The notes: a model not told the origin generated them from the letters alone. Numbered from the stretch's first letter, positions 37,229 through 53,963 are shown. The stretch is DNA of 64,000 bases from JABSQH01 sp965230015 (GCA_965230015.1 CBDDKF010000001.1:124001-188000); one strand, 5' to 3'. A program made the numbers and translations.

Positions 37229-37837
37229 GTGGCAGCGGGCTCACCGGGCGGTGCCAGCAATCGTCCGCTCCGTGATCGGCGCAAGCTCGACTCGATGCGC
37301 GAGATCCAGGCCGCCGCGATCGAGCTCTTCGCCGCACGGGGATTCGATGCGGTCACCATCGGCGACATCGCGGCGGCCGTTGCGGTGAGCAACAGCACGG
37401 TGTACCGGTACTTCGGCACCAAGGAACGAGTCGTCACGTGGCAGGAGTACGAGCCCGAATTGCAGGCCGCGCTGGTACGCCGGCTCGCCGGCCAACCCCC
37501 GGTCGACGCCATCCGCGACGCCTACATCGAGGCGGTTGCCCCCCGCTACGACGAGAGTCAGCTCACTCGCATCGCCTTCATCTATCGGACCCCGCAGGTG
37601 TATGCAGCCACGGTCGAGCAGAGCTACACCCAACACGCCCATCTAGCGAAGGCGCTGGAAGGTGCCGCCGGCGTCGATGAGCTGACCGCTGGTGTCGTCG
37701 CCGGTGCGTGTCTGGCGGCCGTCGACGTGGCCATCGGCCGTTGGCAGGAGTCCGACGGCAACACGGGACTGGCTGTGCTGCTCGCCGACGCCTTCGATGC
37801 GCTCGCCCACGCCGCACCCTCGGGTCCGCCGGCGTAG
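37229..37837 (+). CDS. TetR family transcriptional regulator
   Basis: 202 residues. The DNA-binding helices are in IQAAAIELFAARGFDAVTIGDIAAAVAVSNSTVYRYFGTKERVV (about 24-68), the TetR N-terminal signature. The rest is a helical ligand-binding domain of unknown specificity. Divergent from the desaturase-like gene with a palindromic site between, so local control of that gene and itself is the simplest role. GTG start chosen for the -10 box seven bases upstream. Confidence 0.88.
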   Translation: MAAGSPGGASNRPLRDRRKLDSMREIQAAAIELFAARGFDAVTIGDIAAAVAVSNSTVYRYFGTKERVVTWQEYEPELQAALVRRLAGQPPVDAIRDAYIEAVAPRYDESQLTRIAFIYRTPQVYAATVEQSYTQHAHLAKALEGAAGVDELTAGVVAGACLAAVDVAIGRWQESDGNTGLAVLLADAFDALAHAAPSGPPA

Positions 37838-37873
37838 CACGGCGCCGGCGGCGGGCCCCGTTGCCGCCCATGC

Positions 37874-37902
37874 TTGACATCTCGGGGCGACTTCTTTACC
37901 TT
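37874..37902 (+). promoter_or_regulatory. Promoter of the rpoBC operon
   Basis: TTGACA (37874-37879), 17-base spacer, TACCTT (37897-37902). This is the best sigma-70-type match in the window. It leaves an untranslated leader of roughly 190 bases before the rpoB GTG at 38101, and no other gene lies in this gap. Confidence 0.8.
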
Positions 37903-38100
37903 GTCCGGCAATTCAGTCGCCCTGCGGGGCTGGAGCGGCCGCTCGACGATCCTGCGTCAAACGCGGTTGGCGAAGCTCGCCCTGTGGAGATAGCATCCGC
38001 TCTTGTCGTGCGTCTGCTGTTCCCCCACCGCGTTTTCGGTGCGGTTCAGCGCGCCCGTACTTCTGTCGACATCCGCCCTCGTCTCATTGGAGTGTGATCC

Positions 38101-41730
<3,630 letters not shown>

Positions 41731-41769
41731 TTTGACCCCGCCAACGTTCGTTCTGAAAGAGGTTTGCTG

Positions 41770-45726
<3,957 letters not shown>

Positions 45727-45739
45727 CCACGAACGGCAG

Positions 45740-45774
45740 CGGTGTGGGCGGGCTCGTGAAGCTCGCCCACACCG
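45740..45774 (+). terminator. Hairpin terminator after rpoC
   Basis: A 14-bp stem, CGGTGTGGGCGGGC (45740-45753) against GCTCGCCCACACCG (45761-45774), with one G-U pair and a seven-base loop, 14 bases after the rpoC stop. No U tract follows. Confidence 0.75.
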
Positions 45775-45793
45775 TTCGACCGGCGAACCCGCG

Positions 45794-46467
45794 GTGAATC
45801 CGTCCGGCGCGTTCCGCCTTCTACTCGGTGCGCCCGTCGTGCTGGCTGCGTGCGCCGGTGGCCCGCGGATGTGACCTTCGTGCTCGATGCACTCGAAGAC
45901 GGAATGCTGACGTTGCCCGCAGACTTCGCCGGCGCAGTCGATCTCGAGCGGGTCGGGCATGTCGGCCACTCGTGGGGCGCCTACACGGCGCATGCGGTCG
46001 CCGGCGCCGATTTCGGCGCGCCGTTCGCCGATCCGCGCATCGATGCGATCGCCCCGATCTCGCCGCAAGGTGCCGACCAGTTCGGGGCGTTCGATCGCGG
46101 ACCGAACGACAACACGTGGATCGCCATGGACCTCCCGGCGCTGAACCTCGTGGGCAGCGTCGAGATGGACAGCAACGTGACGGGCTCGATCGAACGCGAC
46201 GGTTGGCGTCGTGAGCCGTTCGATCGATATCCGGACACCAGCGACACCTTCCTGGTCGTGGTCGACGGCCAAGACCACGGGGAGATGTGGGGACGCGGGA
46301 GCGCCGACATCGAATGGTTCGTCGCCGACAGCATCGTCGACTTCATGCGTGTGTACGTTGCGGGTGACGCCACGGTCGATGCCTGCGACATCGGCAACGT
46401 CGCTGAACTGGCCACGCTCGAGCGGCGCCGGGCAGCCCAGGGCTCGTCGCTCGACGCGTGCCCGTGA
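45794..46467 (+). pseudogene. Remnant of a lipoprotein alpha/beta hydrolase (PAF-acetylhydrolase/dienelactone hydrolase-like)
   Basis: A GTG at 45794 begins a lipoprotein signal peptide (FRLLLGAPVVLAAC, lipobox LAAC) that stops at 45874 after only 26 residues. From 45850 in another frame, WPADVTFVLDALEDG leads into the C-terminal half of an alpha/beta hydrolase with nucleophile elbow GHSWG and a late His (DGQDHGE). The motif RPADV.FVLD normally follows some 150-200 residues of N-terminal core, which is missing. The simplest reading is an internal deletion that joined the signal peptide to the C-terminal half out of frame. A short product from GTG 45850 (205 residues) is possible but would lack much of the fold. 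Confidence 0.65.
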
Positions 46468-46479
46468 TCGCCGCACCTG

Positions 46480-46508
46480 TTGTGTCCCAGCGACCCCGTC
46501 CGTAGCAT
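46480..46508 (+). promoter_or_regulatory. Promoter of the rpsL operon
   Basis: TTGTGT (46480-46485), 17-base spacer, TAGCAT (46503-46508), followed by a leader of about 125 bases to rpsL. The leader shows GAGG shortly before the ATG. Confidence 0.6.
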
Positions 46509-46640
46509 TGCAGGGTCCTTTCAGCGGGGAATCCGTACGTCGGCCGCTGTATGGCGGTGCCCACTCGGGGCGCCAACTCACCACATTCCGCAACTCGGTG
46601 CGCCGAGGCCGTGGACGATCCGGATCGAGGTTCCGAACGT

Positions 46641-47012
46641 ATGCCCACCATTCAGCAGCTCGTCCGCCAGGGGCGCAGCTCGAAAGTCACCAAGAGCAAG
46701 ACCCCGGCGCTCAAGGGTTCGCCCCAGCGTCGCGGCGTGTGCACCCGCGTGTACACCACCACCCCGAAGAAGCCGAACTCGGCGCTGCGCAAGGTGGCCC
46801 GTGTCCGCCTCAACTCCGGCATCGAAGTCACCGCCTACATCCCCGGCGAGGGACACAACCTGCAGGAGCACTCGATCGTGCTCGTGCGTGGCGGCCGTGT
46901 CCGCGACCTCCCCGGTGTGCGCTACAAGATCATTCGCGGCGCGCTCGACGCCGTCGGCGTGAAGAACCGCAAGCAAGCCCGCAGCCGCTACGGCGCCAAG
47001 AAGGAGAAGTGA
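46641..47012 (+). CDS. rpsL: Ribosomal protein uS12
   Basis: 123 residues starting MPTIQQLVRQGR, the family start, in preference to an in-frame ATG 30 codons upstream. TTTPKKPNSALRK (39-51) holds Lys43 and its neighbours; GEGHNLQEHS contains the conserved decoding loop. At residue 88 there is Arg (GGRVRDLPGVRY) where most bacteria have Lys; K88R is a classic streptomycin-resistance change in Mycobacterium tuberculosis numbering, which aligns without gaps here. Three bases separate it from rpsG. Confidence 0.97.
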   Translation: MPTIQQLVRQGRSSKVTKSKTPALKGSPQRRGVCTRVYTTTPKKPNSALRKVARVRLNSGIEVTAYIPGEGHNLQEHSIVLVRGGRVRDLPGVRYKIIRGALDAVGVKNRKQARSRYGAKKEK

Positions 47013-47015
47013 CCG

Positions 47016-47492
47016 ATGCCGCGTAAAGGTCCAGCCCCGCGGCGCGAACTCGTCGCCGATCCGATCCATAAGTCGGTGCTCGTCACCCAGCTGATCAACA
47101 AGGTCATGCTGCACGGCAAGCGCACGCTCGCCGAACGCATCGTGTACGACGCGATGGACATCATCGACACCAAGACCGAAACCGACGAAGAGGCGATCGA
47201 CGTCGTCAAGCGGGCGGTCGAGAACGTCAAGCCGCCGCTCGAGGTGCGCAGCCGACGTGTCGGCGGCGCCACCTATCAGGTGCCGGTCGAGGTGCGGCCT
47301 CGTCGGGCCACCACCCTCGCCGTCCGCTGGATCGTCGACTACTCCCGCGAGCGGCGCGAGAAGACGATGGCCCAGTGCCTGGCAAACGAGTTGCTCGACG
47401 CATCCCAGGGTCTCGGCGCGGCGATGAAGCGGCGCGACGACATCCAGAAGATGGCCGACTCGAACAAGGCCTTCGCCCACTACCGCTGGTAG
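47016..47492 (+). CDS. rpsG: Ribosomal protein uS7
   Basis: 158 residues beginning MPRKGPAPRRELVADPIHKSVLVTQLINKVM, with the signature VGGATYQVPVEVRPRRATTLAVRWIV. It nucleates the 30S head on 16S rRNA and in E. coli represses the str operon. Ribosome site AGGAGA overlaps the rpsL 3' end. Confidence 0.97.
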   Translation: MPRKGPAPRRELVADPIHKSVLVTQLINKVMLHGKRTLAERIVYDAMDIIDTKTETDEEAIDVVKRAVENVKPPLEVRSRRVGGATYQVPVEVRPRRATTLAVRWIVDYSRERREKTMAQCLANELLDASQGLGAAMKRRDDIQKMADSNKAFAHYRW

Positions 47493-47565
47493 CTCACCGA
47501 ACGCACACCCCCTGGCTGTGCACTAACGTGCCCTGCGGGGCGCACAGTCGAAGGGGGACGTGCCG

Positions 47566-48000
47566 GTGAATGTTCATGCGATCCTGTCGGTAAAGGGGAG
47601 CGACGTCGCGACGATCGCGCCCGAGGCATCGATCGGGTCTGCCGTCGATGCGCTTCACGACCGCAAGGTCGGCGCGCTCGTCGTCAGCGCCGATGGGTCG
47701 GCGATCGCCGGCATCATCTCCGAGCGCGACATCGTGCGCCGTCTGGCGACCGATGGCGCGGGAATGTTGGACACACCGGTGTCGTCGGTGATGTCGGCCA
47801 ACGTCGTCACCTGCTCGATGAACGACACCGTGCACGACCTGATGGGACTGATGACCGGCGAGCGCATTCGTCACCTGCCGGTGGTCGACGATGGTGGCGC
47901 ACTGGCGGGCATCGTCTCGATCGGCGACGTCGTGAAGTTCCGCCTCGACGAGCTGCAGGCCGAGAACGACGAGCTCTACGGCTACATCCAAGGTCGATAG
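47566..48000 (+). CDS. CBS-domain pair protein
   Basis: 144 residues made of two CBS domains (VATIAPEASIGSAVDALHDRKVGALVV...IISERDIVRRL and VMSANVVTCSMNDTVHDLMGLMTGERIRHLPVVDDGG...IVSIGDVVKFRL). Such stand-alone pairs bind adenine nucleotides and act as energy or redox sensors; the partner is unknown. The start is set at GTG 47566 because AAGGGGGA sits eight bases before it; a GTG at 47560 would be almost on top of that site. The gene lies between rpsG and fusA, which are normally adjacent. Confidence 0.85.
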   Translation: MNVHAILSVKGSDVATIAPEASIGSAVDALHDRKVGALVVSADGSAIAGIISERDIVRRLATDGAGMLDTPVSSVMSANVVTCSMNDTVHDLMGLMTGERIRHLPVVDDGGALAGIVSIGDVVKFRLDELQAENDELYGYIQGR

Positions 48001-48067
48001 GTCATCTGCGGTCGATCGACGTCGACCATCAGCCACGCGACCGCGGTGACCCTGCCACACTGACGCC

Positions 48068-48733
48068 ATGGGTCAGGTGATCGGTCAGATACTCGGCACT
48101 GCCGTGGGCGTGGCGATCAGTCCGGTCCCGGTGATCGCAGTGATCCTGATGCTGTTCAGCCGCGCTGCGGGGGTGAACAGCATCGCCTTTGCGGTCGGTT
48201 GGGTGGCCGGTCTGTTCGGCGCTGGCACCATCGTGCTGGCGCTCGGCCTCGAAGATTCCGACGGCAGTGCGTCGAGCACCAGCGGGTGGATCAAGGTGGC
48301 GGTCGGCGTGTTGTTCATCGTGTTGGGCATTCGTCAGTGGCGCTCGCGTCCGGCCCCGGACGAGGAAGCATCAACCCCGGCCTGGATGGCGTCGATCGAC
48401 GAGTTCACCGCGGTGCGTGCGTTGGGTGTCGGGGTGCTGCTCTCGGCGATCAACCCGAAGAACCTTGGCCTCACCATCGCCGCAGCAACCACGATCGGTG
48501 CCGGTGGACTGAGCGGCGGCGAGGAGTACGTCGTCCTCGCGGTGTTCGTGGCGATCGGATCGATCACCGTGCTCGCGCCGGTCGTCGCCAATGCGGTCGC
48601 CGGCGATCGCGCCCAGCCCGCACTCGACAGCATGAAGCAGTGGTTGATCGACCACAACGCCACGATCATGACCGTGGTGCTGGTGCTGCTCGGCGCCAAG
48701 GTGCTCGGCGACGGCATCACGATCCTCAGCTAA
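48068..48733 (+). CDS. GAP/Sap-like (LysE-superfamily) membrane protein
   Basis: 221 residues with about six hydrophobic spans. It has the features of the actinobacterial GAP (Sap, sulfolipid-1-addressing) family: an N-terminal GVAISPVPVIAVILMLFS span, SIAFAVGWVAGLFG, and the hallmark SAINPKNLGLTIAA in the middle. Family members help move glycolipids or resemble LysE exporters. The substrate is unknown. It separates rpsG from fusA together with the CBS gene. Confidence 0.7.
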   Translation: MGQVIGQILGTAVGVAISPVPVIAVILMLFSRAAGVNSIAFAVGWVAGLFGAGTIVLALGLEDSDGSASSTSGWIKVAVGVLFIVLGIRQWRSRPAPDEEASTPAWMASIDEFTAVRALGVGVLLSAINPKNLGLTIAAATTIGAGGLSGGEEYVVLAVFVAIGSITVLAPVVANAVAGDRAQPALDSMKQWLIDHNATIMTVVLVLLGAKVLGDGITILS

Positions 48734-48914
48734 CGACTGGCCTCACTCGGTTCGCGAAGCGGTCGGTCACCTGTTGCGTCGAACCCGCTGACACCCAGCG
48801 TGTGCTGCCGAAACCACCGATACACTCAACGTCCGTGCCTGTGCGGGCCGTGCCACGCGCGCCGCTGGTACAACCCCCCACGCCCCTTGAGATTGAAGCG
48901 ACGGAAGTGAAGTA

Positions 48915-51017
48915 ATGCCCAAGCGAGAGTTCCCCCTGGAGCGCACCCGCAACATCGGCATCATGGCGCACATCGATGCCGGCAAGACGACGACGACGGA
49001 ACGCATCCTCTACTACACCGGCAAGAGCTACAAGATCGGTGAGGTCCACGACGGCGCCGCCACGATGGACCACATGGCGCAGGAGCAGGAACGGGGCATC
49101 ACGATCACGTCGGCTGCCACCACCTGCGTGTGGAACGACAACCGCATCAACATCATCGACACGCCCGGCCACGTCGACTTCACCATCGAGGTCGAGCGCT
49201 CGCTGCGCGTGCTCGACGGCGCCGTCACCGTGTTCGACTCGGTCGCCGGCGTCGAACCGCAGACCGAGACCGTGTGGCGTCAGGCCAACAAGTACAACGT
49301 GCCGCGCATGTGCTTCGTCAACAAGATGGACCGCATCGGTGCCGACTTCTACCGCACCGTCGAGATGGTCAAGGACCGCCTCGAAGCCGTGCCGCTCGTC
49401 ATCCAGATTCCGGTCGGTGCCGGTGGGCCCGAAGCGGTCAAGCCGTTCGAGGGCATCGTCGACATCGTCAAGATGAAGGCGCTTTTGTGGACCGACGTCG
49501 ACGAGAACGACCTCGGCGCGAAGTACGACGAAGTCGACATCCCCGACGACATGATCGACGAGGCCAACCGCTACCGCGAGGAGATGATGGAGACCATCGC
49601 CACGCAGGACGAGGCGCTGCTCGACAAGTACCTCGGCGGCGAGGACGTCTCCGAAGACGAGATCAAGGACGCGATCCGCAAGGGCACGCTGGCCTTCGAC
49701 TTCGTGCCGATCCTTTGCGGCTCGGCGTTCAAGAACAAGGGCGTCCAGCCGATGCTCGACGCCGTGGTCGACTTCCTGCCGTCGCCGCTCGACATCGAGC
49801 CGACGAAGGGCACCAACCTGAAGGGCGACGAAGAGATCACCCGCGGTCCGGACGACTCCGAGTTCGCCGCGCTGGCGTTCAAGATCGTCGCCGACCCGTT
49901 CGGCAAGCTGACCTACTTCCGGGTGTACTCGGGCGAGGTCAACAAGGGCGACGAGGTCTACAACTCCACCAAGGAAGACCGCGAGCGCCTAGGGCGCATT
50001 CTGTTGATGCACGCCAACGAGCGTGAAGACCTCGACATCGCCATGGCTGGCGACATCGTCGCCGGGCTCGGCTTCAAGAACGTCACCACTGGCGACACGC
50101 TCTGCGACCGCAGCAGCCCAGTGATCCTCGAGCGGATGGAGTTCCCCGAGCCGGTCATCCACGTGGCGATCGAGCCGAAGACCAAGAGCGACCAAGAGAA
50201 GCTCGGCAAGGCACTCAAGTCGCTGTCCGACGAGGACCCGACGTTCCGTATCCGCACCGACCACGAGACCGGCCAGACCGTGATCTCCGGCATGGGCGAG
50301 CTGCACCTCGAGGTGCTGGTCGACCGCATGCAGCGTGAGTTCTCGGTTGAGGCGACCGTCGGTAAGCCGCAGGTGGCCTACCGCGAGACCATCACCAAGC
50401 CGGCGACCGGCGTCGAGTACCGCCACATCAAGCAGTCCGGTGGTTCCGGTCAGTTCGCCGTGGTCAAGATCGACATGGAGCCGAACCCCGGCGGCGGCTA
50501 CGAGTTCGAAGACAAGATCACCGGCGGACGCATCCCGCGCGAGTACATCCAGCCGACCAACCAAGGTCTGCAGGCATCGCTCGACAACGGTGTGCTCGCC
50601 GGGTACCCGACCGTCGACGTCAAGGTCACCCTGGTCGATGGCCAGTACCACGACGTCGACTCATCGGAGATGGCCTTCAAGATCGCCGGTCAGGCGGCCT
50701 TCCGCAAGGCCGCCGAGATGGCCAAGCCCGTGCTCATCGAGCCGATCATGGCCGTCGAGGTCGTGACCCCCGAGGAGTACATGGGTGACGTGATGGGCGA
50801 CCTGTCCAGCCGGCGCGGACGCGTTGGCGGCATGGAAGCCCGTGGCAACACCCAAGTGGTCAATGCTCAGGTGCCGCTGTCGGAGATGTTCGGTTACAGT
50901 ACCGACCTCCGCTCCCGCACACAGGGCCGGGCCACGTACACCATGCAGTTCGCCGAGTACCAGCAGGTACCCGAGGCGATTGCCGAAGAGATCGTGAAGC
51001 GAGTGCGTGGCGAGTAA
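48915..51017 (+). CDS. fusA: Elongation factor G
   Basis: 700 residues, full length. G motifs AHIDAGKTT (18-26), RGITITSA, DTPGHVDF and NKMDR are intact; domains II-V follow through GGRIPREYIQPTNQGL and SSRRGRVGGMEARGNTQVV. It drives ribosome translocation. GGAAGTGAAG precedes the ATG. The 181-bp gap before it holds TACACT near 48823 as a possible -10 with a poor -35, so it may have its own promoter after the two inserted genes. Confidence 0.98.
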   Translation: MPKREFPLERTRNIGIMAHIDAGKTTTTERILYYTGKSYKIGEVHDGAATMDHMAQEQERGITITSAATTCVWNDNRINIIDTPGHVDFTIEVERSLRVLDGAVTVFDSVAGVEPQTETVWRQANKYNVPRMCFVNKMDRIGADFYRTVEMVKDRLEAVPLVIQIPVGAGGPEAVKPFEGIVDIVKMKALLWTDVDENDLGAKYDEVDIPDDMIDEANRYREEMMETIATQDEALLDKYLGGEDVSEDEIKDAIRKGTLAFDFVPILCGSAFKNKGVQPMLDAVVDFLPSPLDIEPTKGTNLKGDEEITRGPDDSEFAALAFKIVADPFGKLTYFRVYSGEVNKGDEVYNSTKEDRERLGRILLMHANEREDLDIAMAGDIVAGLGFKNVTTGDTLCDRSSPVILERMEFPEPVIHVAIEPKTKSDQEKLGKALKSLSDEDPTFRIRTDHETGQTVISGMGELHLEVLVDRMQREFSVEATVGKPQVAYRETITKPATGVEYRHIKQSGGSGQFAVVKIDMEPNPGGGYEFEDKITGGRIPREYIQPTNQGLQASLDNGVLAGYPTVDVKVTLVDGQYHDVDSSEMAFKIAGQAAFRKAAEMAKPVLIEPIMAVEVVTPEEYMGDVMGDLSSRRGRVGGMEARGNTQVVNAQVPLSEMFGYSTDLRSRTQGRATYTMQFAEYQQVPEAIAEEIVKRVRGE

Positions 51018-51097
51018 TCGCCACCCTCGAACACGCATCCCCGAAACCGTTCTTTGACAACCCACCAACGAAATCGACGACTGGAGTCGCAGCTGCC

Positions 51098-52282
51098 ATG
51101 AGCAAGGAAAAGTTTGAGCGTAATAAGACGCATGTGAATATTGGGACGATGGGTCATATTGACCATGGGAAGACGACGTTGACGGCGGCGATTTCGAAGA
51201 CGTTGTCGGAGCGTGGGTTGGCTGATTTTGCGGCGTTTGACACGATTGATAAGGCGCCGGAGGAGAAGGCTCGGGGTATTACGATTTCGATTGCTCATAT
51301 TGAGTATGAGACGGAGAATCGGCATTACGCGCATGTGGATATGCCGGGGCATGCTGACTACATCAAGAACATGATCACCGGCGCGGCGCAGGTGGACGGC
51401 GCGATTTTGGTGGTCGCGGCCACTGATGGTCCGATGCCGCAGACTCGTGAGCACGTGTTGTTGGCGCGTCAGGTGGGTGTGCCGTACATCGTGGTGGCGT
51501 TGAACAAGTCCGACATGGTCGATGACGAAGAACTGATCGAGCTGGTCGAGCTCGAAGTCCGCGAACTTCTGAACGAGTATGAGTTCCCTGGTGATGACGC
51601 CCCGGTGATCCAAGTCTCTGCACTCAAGGCCCTCGAGGGTGACAGCGAGTGGCAGGAGAAGATCATGGAGCTGATGAATGCCTGTGATGAGTACATCCCT
51701 GAGCCGGTGCGTGAGTTGGACAAGCCGTTCTTGATGCCGATTGAGGATGTGTTCACGATCACGGGTCGTGGCACCGTGGTGACCGGGAAGGTGGAGCAGG
51801 GTGTGATCCACACCGGTGACGAGATTGAGATCGTCGGGTTGCGGGAGACGCAGAAGACGACGTGCACTGGTGTGGAGATGTTCCGGAAGTTGCTCGATGA
51901 GGGTCAGGCCGGTGACAACATTGGTGCGCTACTTCGTGGCACTGATAAGGAGGATGTGGAGCGTGGTCAGGTGTTGTGTGCGCCTGGCAGCATTACTCCG
52001 CATACGAAGTTTGAGGGTCAGGTGTATGTGTTGAACAAGGATGAGGGTGGCCGTCATAAGCCGTTTTTCAACAATTACCGGCCGCAGTTCTTTTTCCGGA
52101 CGACGGATGTGACGGGGACGATTGAGTTGCCGTCGGGTACGGAGATGGTGATGCCGGGTGACAATGTGGAGATGACGGTCGAGTTGGGCAAGCCGATCGC
52201 TATGGACGAAGGCTTGCGGTTCGCGATTCGTGAGGGTGGCCGCACTGTTGGTGCCGGTCGGGTCACCAAGATCCTCGCCTGA
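51098..52282 (+). CDS. tuf: Elongation factor Tu, copy 2
   Basis: 394 residues, identical in protein and DNA to the copy at 30677; the identity begins at the ATG and ends at the stop codon, with unrelated flanks (CTGGAG here instead of AGGAG as ribosome site). It is in the classical str-operon place after fusA. The same mosaic of T/G-ending and C-ending codons is present. Exact identity over 1185 bases, including silent sites, implies recent gene conversion or duplication. Confidence 0.98.
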   Translation: MSKEKFERNKTHVNIGTMGHIDHGKTTLTAAISKTLSERGLADFAAFDTIDKAPEEKARGITISIAHIEYETENRHYAHVDMPGHADYIKNMITGAAQVDGAILVVAATDGPMPQTREHVLLARQVGVPYIVVALNKSDMVDDEELIELVELEVRELLNEYEFPGDDAPVIQVSALKALEGDSEWQEKIMELMNACDEYIPEPVRELDKPFLMPIEDVFTITGRGTVVTGKVEQGVIHTGDEIEIVGLRETQKTTCTGVEMFRKLLDEGQAGDNIGALLRGTDKEDVERGQVLCAPGSITPHTKFEGQVYVLNKDEGGRHKPFFNNYRPQFFFRTTDVTGTIELPSGTEMVMPGDNVEMTVELGKPIAMDEGLRFAIREGGRTVGAGRVTKILA

Positions 52283-52312
52283 GCCTGCGACCGCTGAAAC
52301 GGAATTCATCCC

Positions 52313-52627
52313 ATGGCACAGAGCATTCGCATTCGCCTCAAAGCGTTCGACCACGAGATCATCGACCAGTCGACGAAGAAGATCGTCGAGACGGTGACTC
52401 GTACCGACGCCACCGTCCGCGGGCCGATCCCGCTGCCCACCGACAAGCATCGCTACACGGTGATCCGCGGCCCGCACGTCGACAAGGACAGCCGTGAGCA
52501 CTTCGAGATGCGCGTTCACAAGCGGTTGATCGACATCGTCAACCCCAACGGCAAGACGATCGACAGCCTGCAGCGCATCGAGCTGCCCGCCGGCGTCGAC
52601 ATCGAAATCAAAATCCAAAACGCATAG
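52313..52627 (+). CDS. rpsJ: Ribosomal protein uS10
   Basis: 104 residues. IRIRLKAFDHEIIDQSTKKIVETV and RGPIPLPTDKHRYTVIRGPHVDKDSREHFEMRVHKRLIDI are diagnostic. It is part of the 30S head and the NusG/NusB antitermination partner. Normally rplC, rplD and the rest of the S10 operon follow; here a terminator follows at once, so rpsJ ends the operon. Confidence 0.97.
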   Translation: MAQSIRIRLKAFDHEIIDQSTKKIVETVTRTDATVRGPIPLPTDKHRYTVIRGPHVDKDSREHFEMRVHKRLIDIVNPNGKTIDSLQRIELPAGVDIEIKIQNA

Positions 52628-52629
52628 CC

Positions 52630-52665
52630 AGTTGACGACGGCGGGGAGACCCGCCGTCGTCAACT
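52630..52665 (+). terminator. Strong hairpin terminator after rpsJ
   Basis: A perfect 16-bp stem, AGTTGACGACGGCGGG (52630-52645) against its complement (52650-52665), with a GAGA loop, three bases after the rpsJ stop codon. No U tract. It closes the fusA-tuf-rpsJ unit. Confidence 0.85.
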
Positions 52666-52731
52666 TGTGAAACAGGTGTGAAGAACCACTTGTGTTCACA
52701 ACGGAGCGGGGCCGGCCGATAGACACATCGC

Positions 52732-53946
52732 ATGGCTTCGTTCCCCCCACCCCCTTCCGGAGCCCCGAAATCGCCTCCGGTGCTGCCGGCGTATCGCCCC
52801 GCATCCACTGGATTCGACGCTCCGGGACCGACGCCCTCGCCTCAGCCGACGAACCAGTCGCCGAAGAAGCGGCGCGGCCCGCGCACCGGGCTGATCATCG
52901 CTCTGATCGTGGCCATTGCTTGGGTTGCCGGACTCACCGGCGCACTCGTGGGCACGCAGGTCGCCGACTGGCTCGACGAGCCGCCGACCTCGCCGTCGAG
53001 TGAGCCGATCAACGTTGCGGCCCCGAACCCCAGTGGCGCGCGTGTGGGCGTCGATGTGGCCCAGGTGGTCGACTTCATCGCCCCGTCGGTCGTCACGATC
53101 AGCGCCGACGTCGGTGGCGGTCAGTCGCTCGGCACCGGCGTGATCATCTCGCCCGACGGTGAGATCCTGACCAACGCCCACGTGGTCGAAGGTGCATCGG
53201 AGATCCGTGTGCGCTTGTCCGGCGAGACCGAGCCGCGTGAGGTGAACCTGCTCGCCGCCGACCGCGGCAACGACCTTGCCCTGCTGCGGATGAACGGCGA
53301 CGGGTTCCAGGCGGCGACCTTCGCCGACCCGAACAGCATCGACATCGGCGACGAGGTCGTGGCGATCGGCTTCGCTCTCGGACTCGACGGTGATCCGTCG
53401 GTGACCCTGGGCATCGTGTCGGCGCTCGACCGCACCATCGGCACCGAAGGTGCGTTCCTCGACGGACTGATCCAGACCGATGCGGCGATCAGCTCGGGCA
53501 ACTCCGGCGGCCCGCTTGTGAACGGTGAGGGCCAGGTCGTCGGCATCAATACCGCCGTCGCCCGTGGCGGCACGTTCACCGCAGCCACCAACGTCGGCTT
53601 TGCGATCTCTGCTGCCGAGGCACTCCCGATCATCGACGCCCTGCGGGCGCAAGCCGATGGAGAACCCCGCGACGAGGCGTTCCTCGGCGTTGGCCTCGAC
53701 GACCGCCGCGACGGTGGCCAGGGCGCCGTGGTCACCGAGGTCACGCCGAACACGCCTGCTGCTGCGGTCGGCCTCGAAGACGGTGATCTGATCGTGGCCG
53801 TCGATGGCGCCCCCACCGATGGCTCCACCGGTTTGATCGCGGCCATCCGCGACCTCGAGCCCGGTGACACGGTGACGCTCACCGTCATCCGCGATGGGAA
53901 CGAGCAGATGCTCGAGGTGACGCTCACCGATCGCCCGGACGGCTGA
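52732..53946 (+). CDS. HtrA/DegP-like membrane-anchored serine protease with PDZ domain
   Basis: 404 residues. A Pro-rich cytoplasmic N-terminus (1-48, ending KKRRGPR) precedes one membrane span (about 53-75), then a trypsin-like domain outside the membrane with the triad His150 (LTNAHVV), Asp181 (GNDLALL) and Ser258 (SSGNSGGPL). The last 95 residues are a PDZ domain (LGVGLDDRRD, GAVVTEVTPNTPAAAVGLEDGDLIVAVDG). This is the layout of mycobacterial PepD/HtrA proteins, which handle misfolded envelope proteins. It follows the rpsJ terminator and converges on a TetR gene. Confidence 0.9.
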   Translation: MASFPPPPSGAPKSPPVLPAYRPASTGFDAPGPTPSPQPTNQSPKKRRGPRTGLIIALIVAIAWVAGLTGALVGTQVADWLDEPPTSPSSEPINVAAPNPSGARVGVDVAQVVDFIAPSVVTISADVGGGQSLGTGVIISPDGEILTNAHVVEGASEIRVRLSGETEPREVNLLAADRGNDLALLRMNGDGFQAATFADPNSIDIGDEVVAIGFALGLDGDPSVTLGIVSALDRTIGTEGAFLDGLIQTDAAISSGNSGGPLVNGEGQVVGINTAVARGGTFTAATNVGFAISAAEALPIIDALRAQADGEPRDEAFLGVGLDDRRDGGQGAVVTEVTPNTPAAAVGLEDGDLIVAVDGAPTDGSTGLIAAIRDLEPGDTVTLTVIRDGNEQMLEVTLTDRPDG

Positions 53947-53963
53947 CCGGCGGCGTCGTCGGA

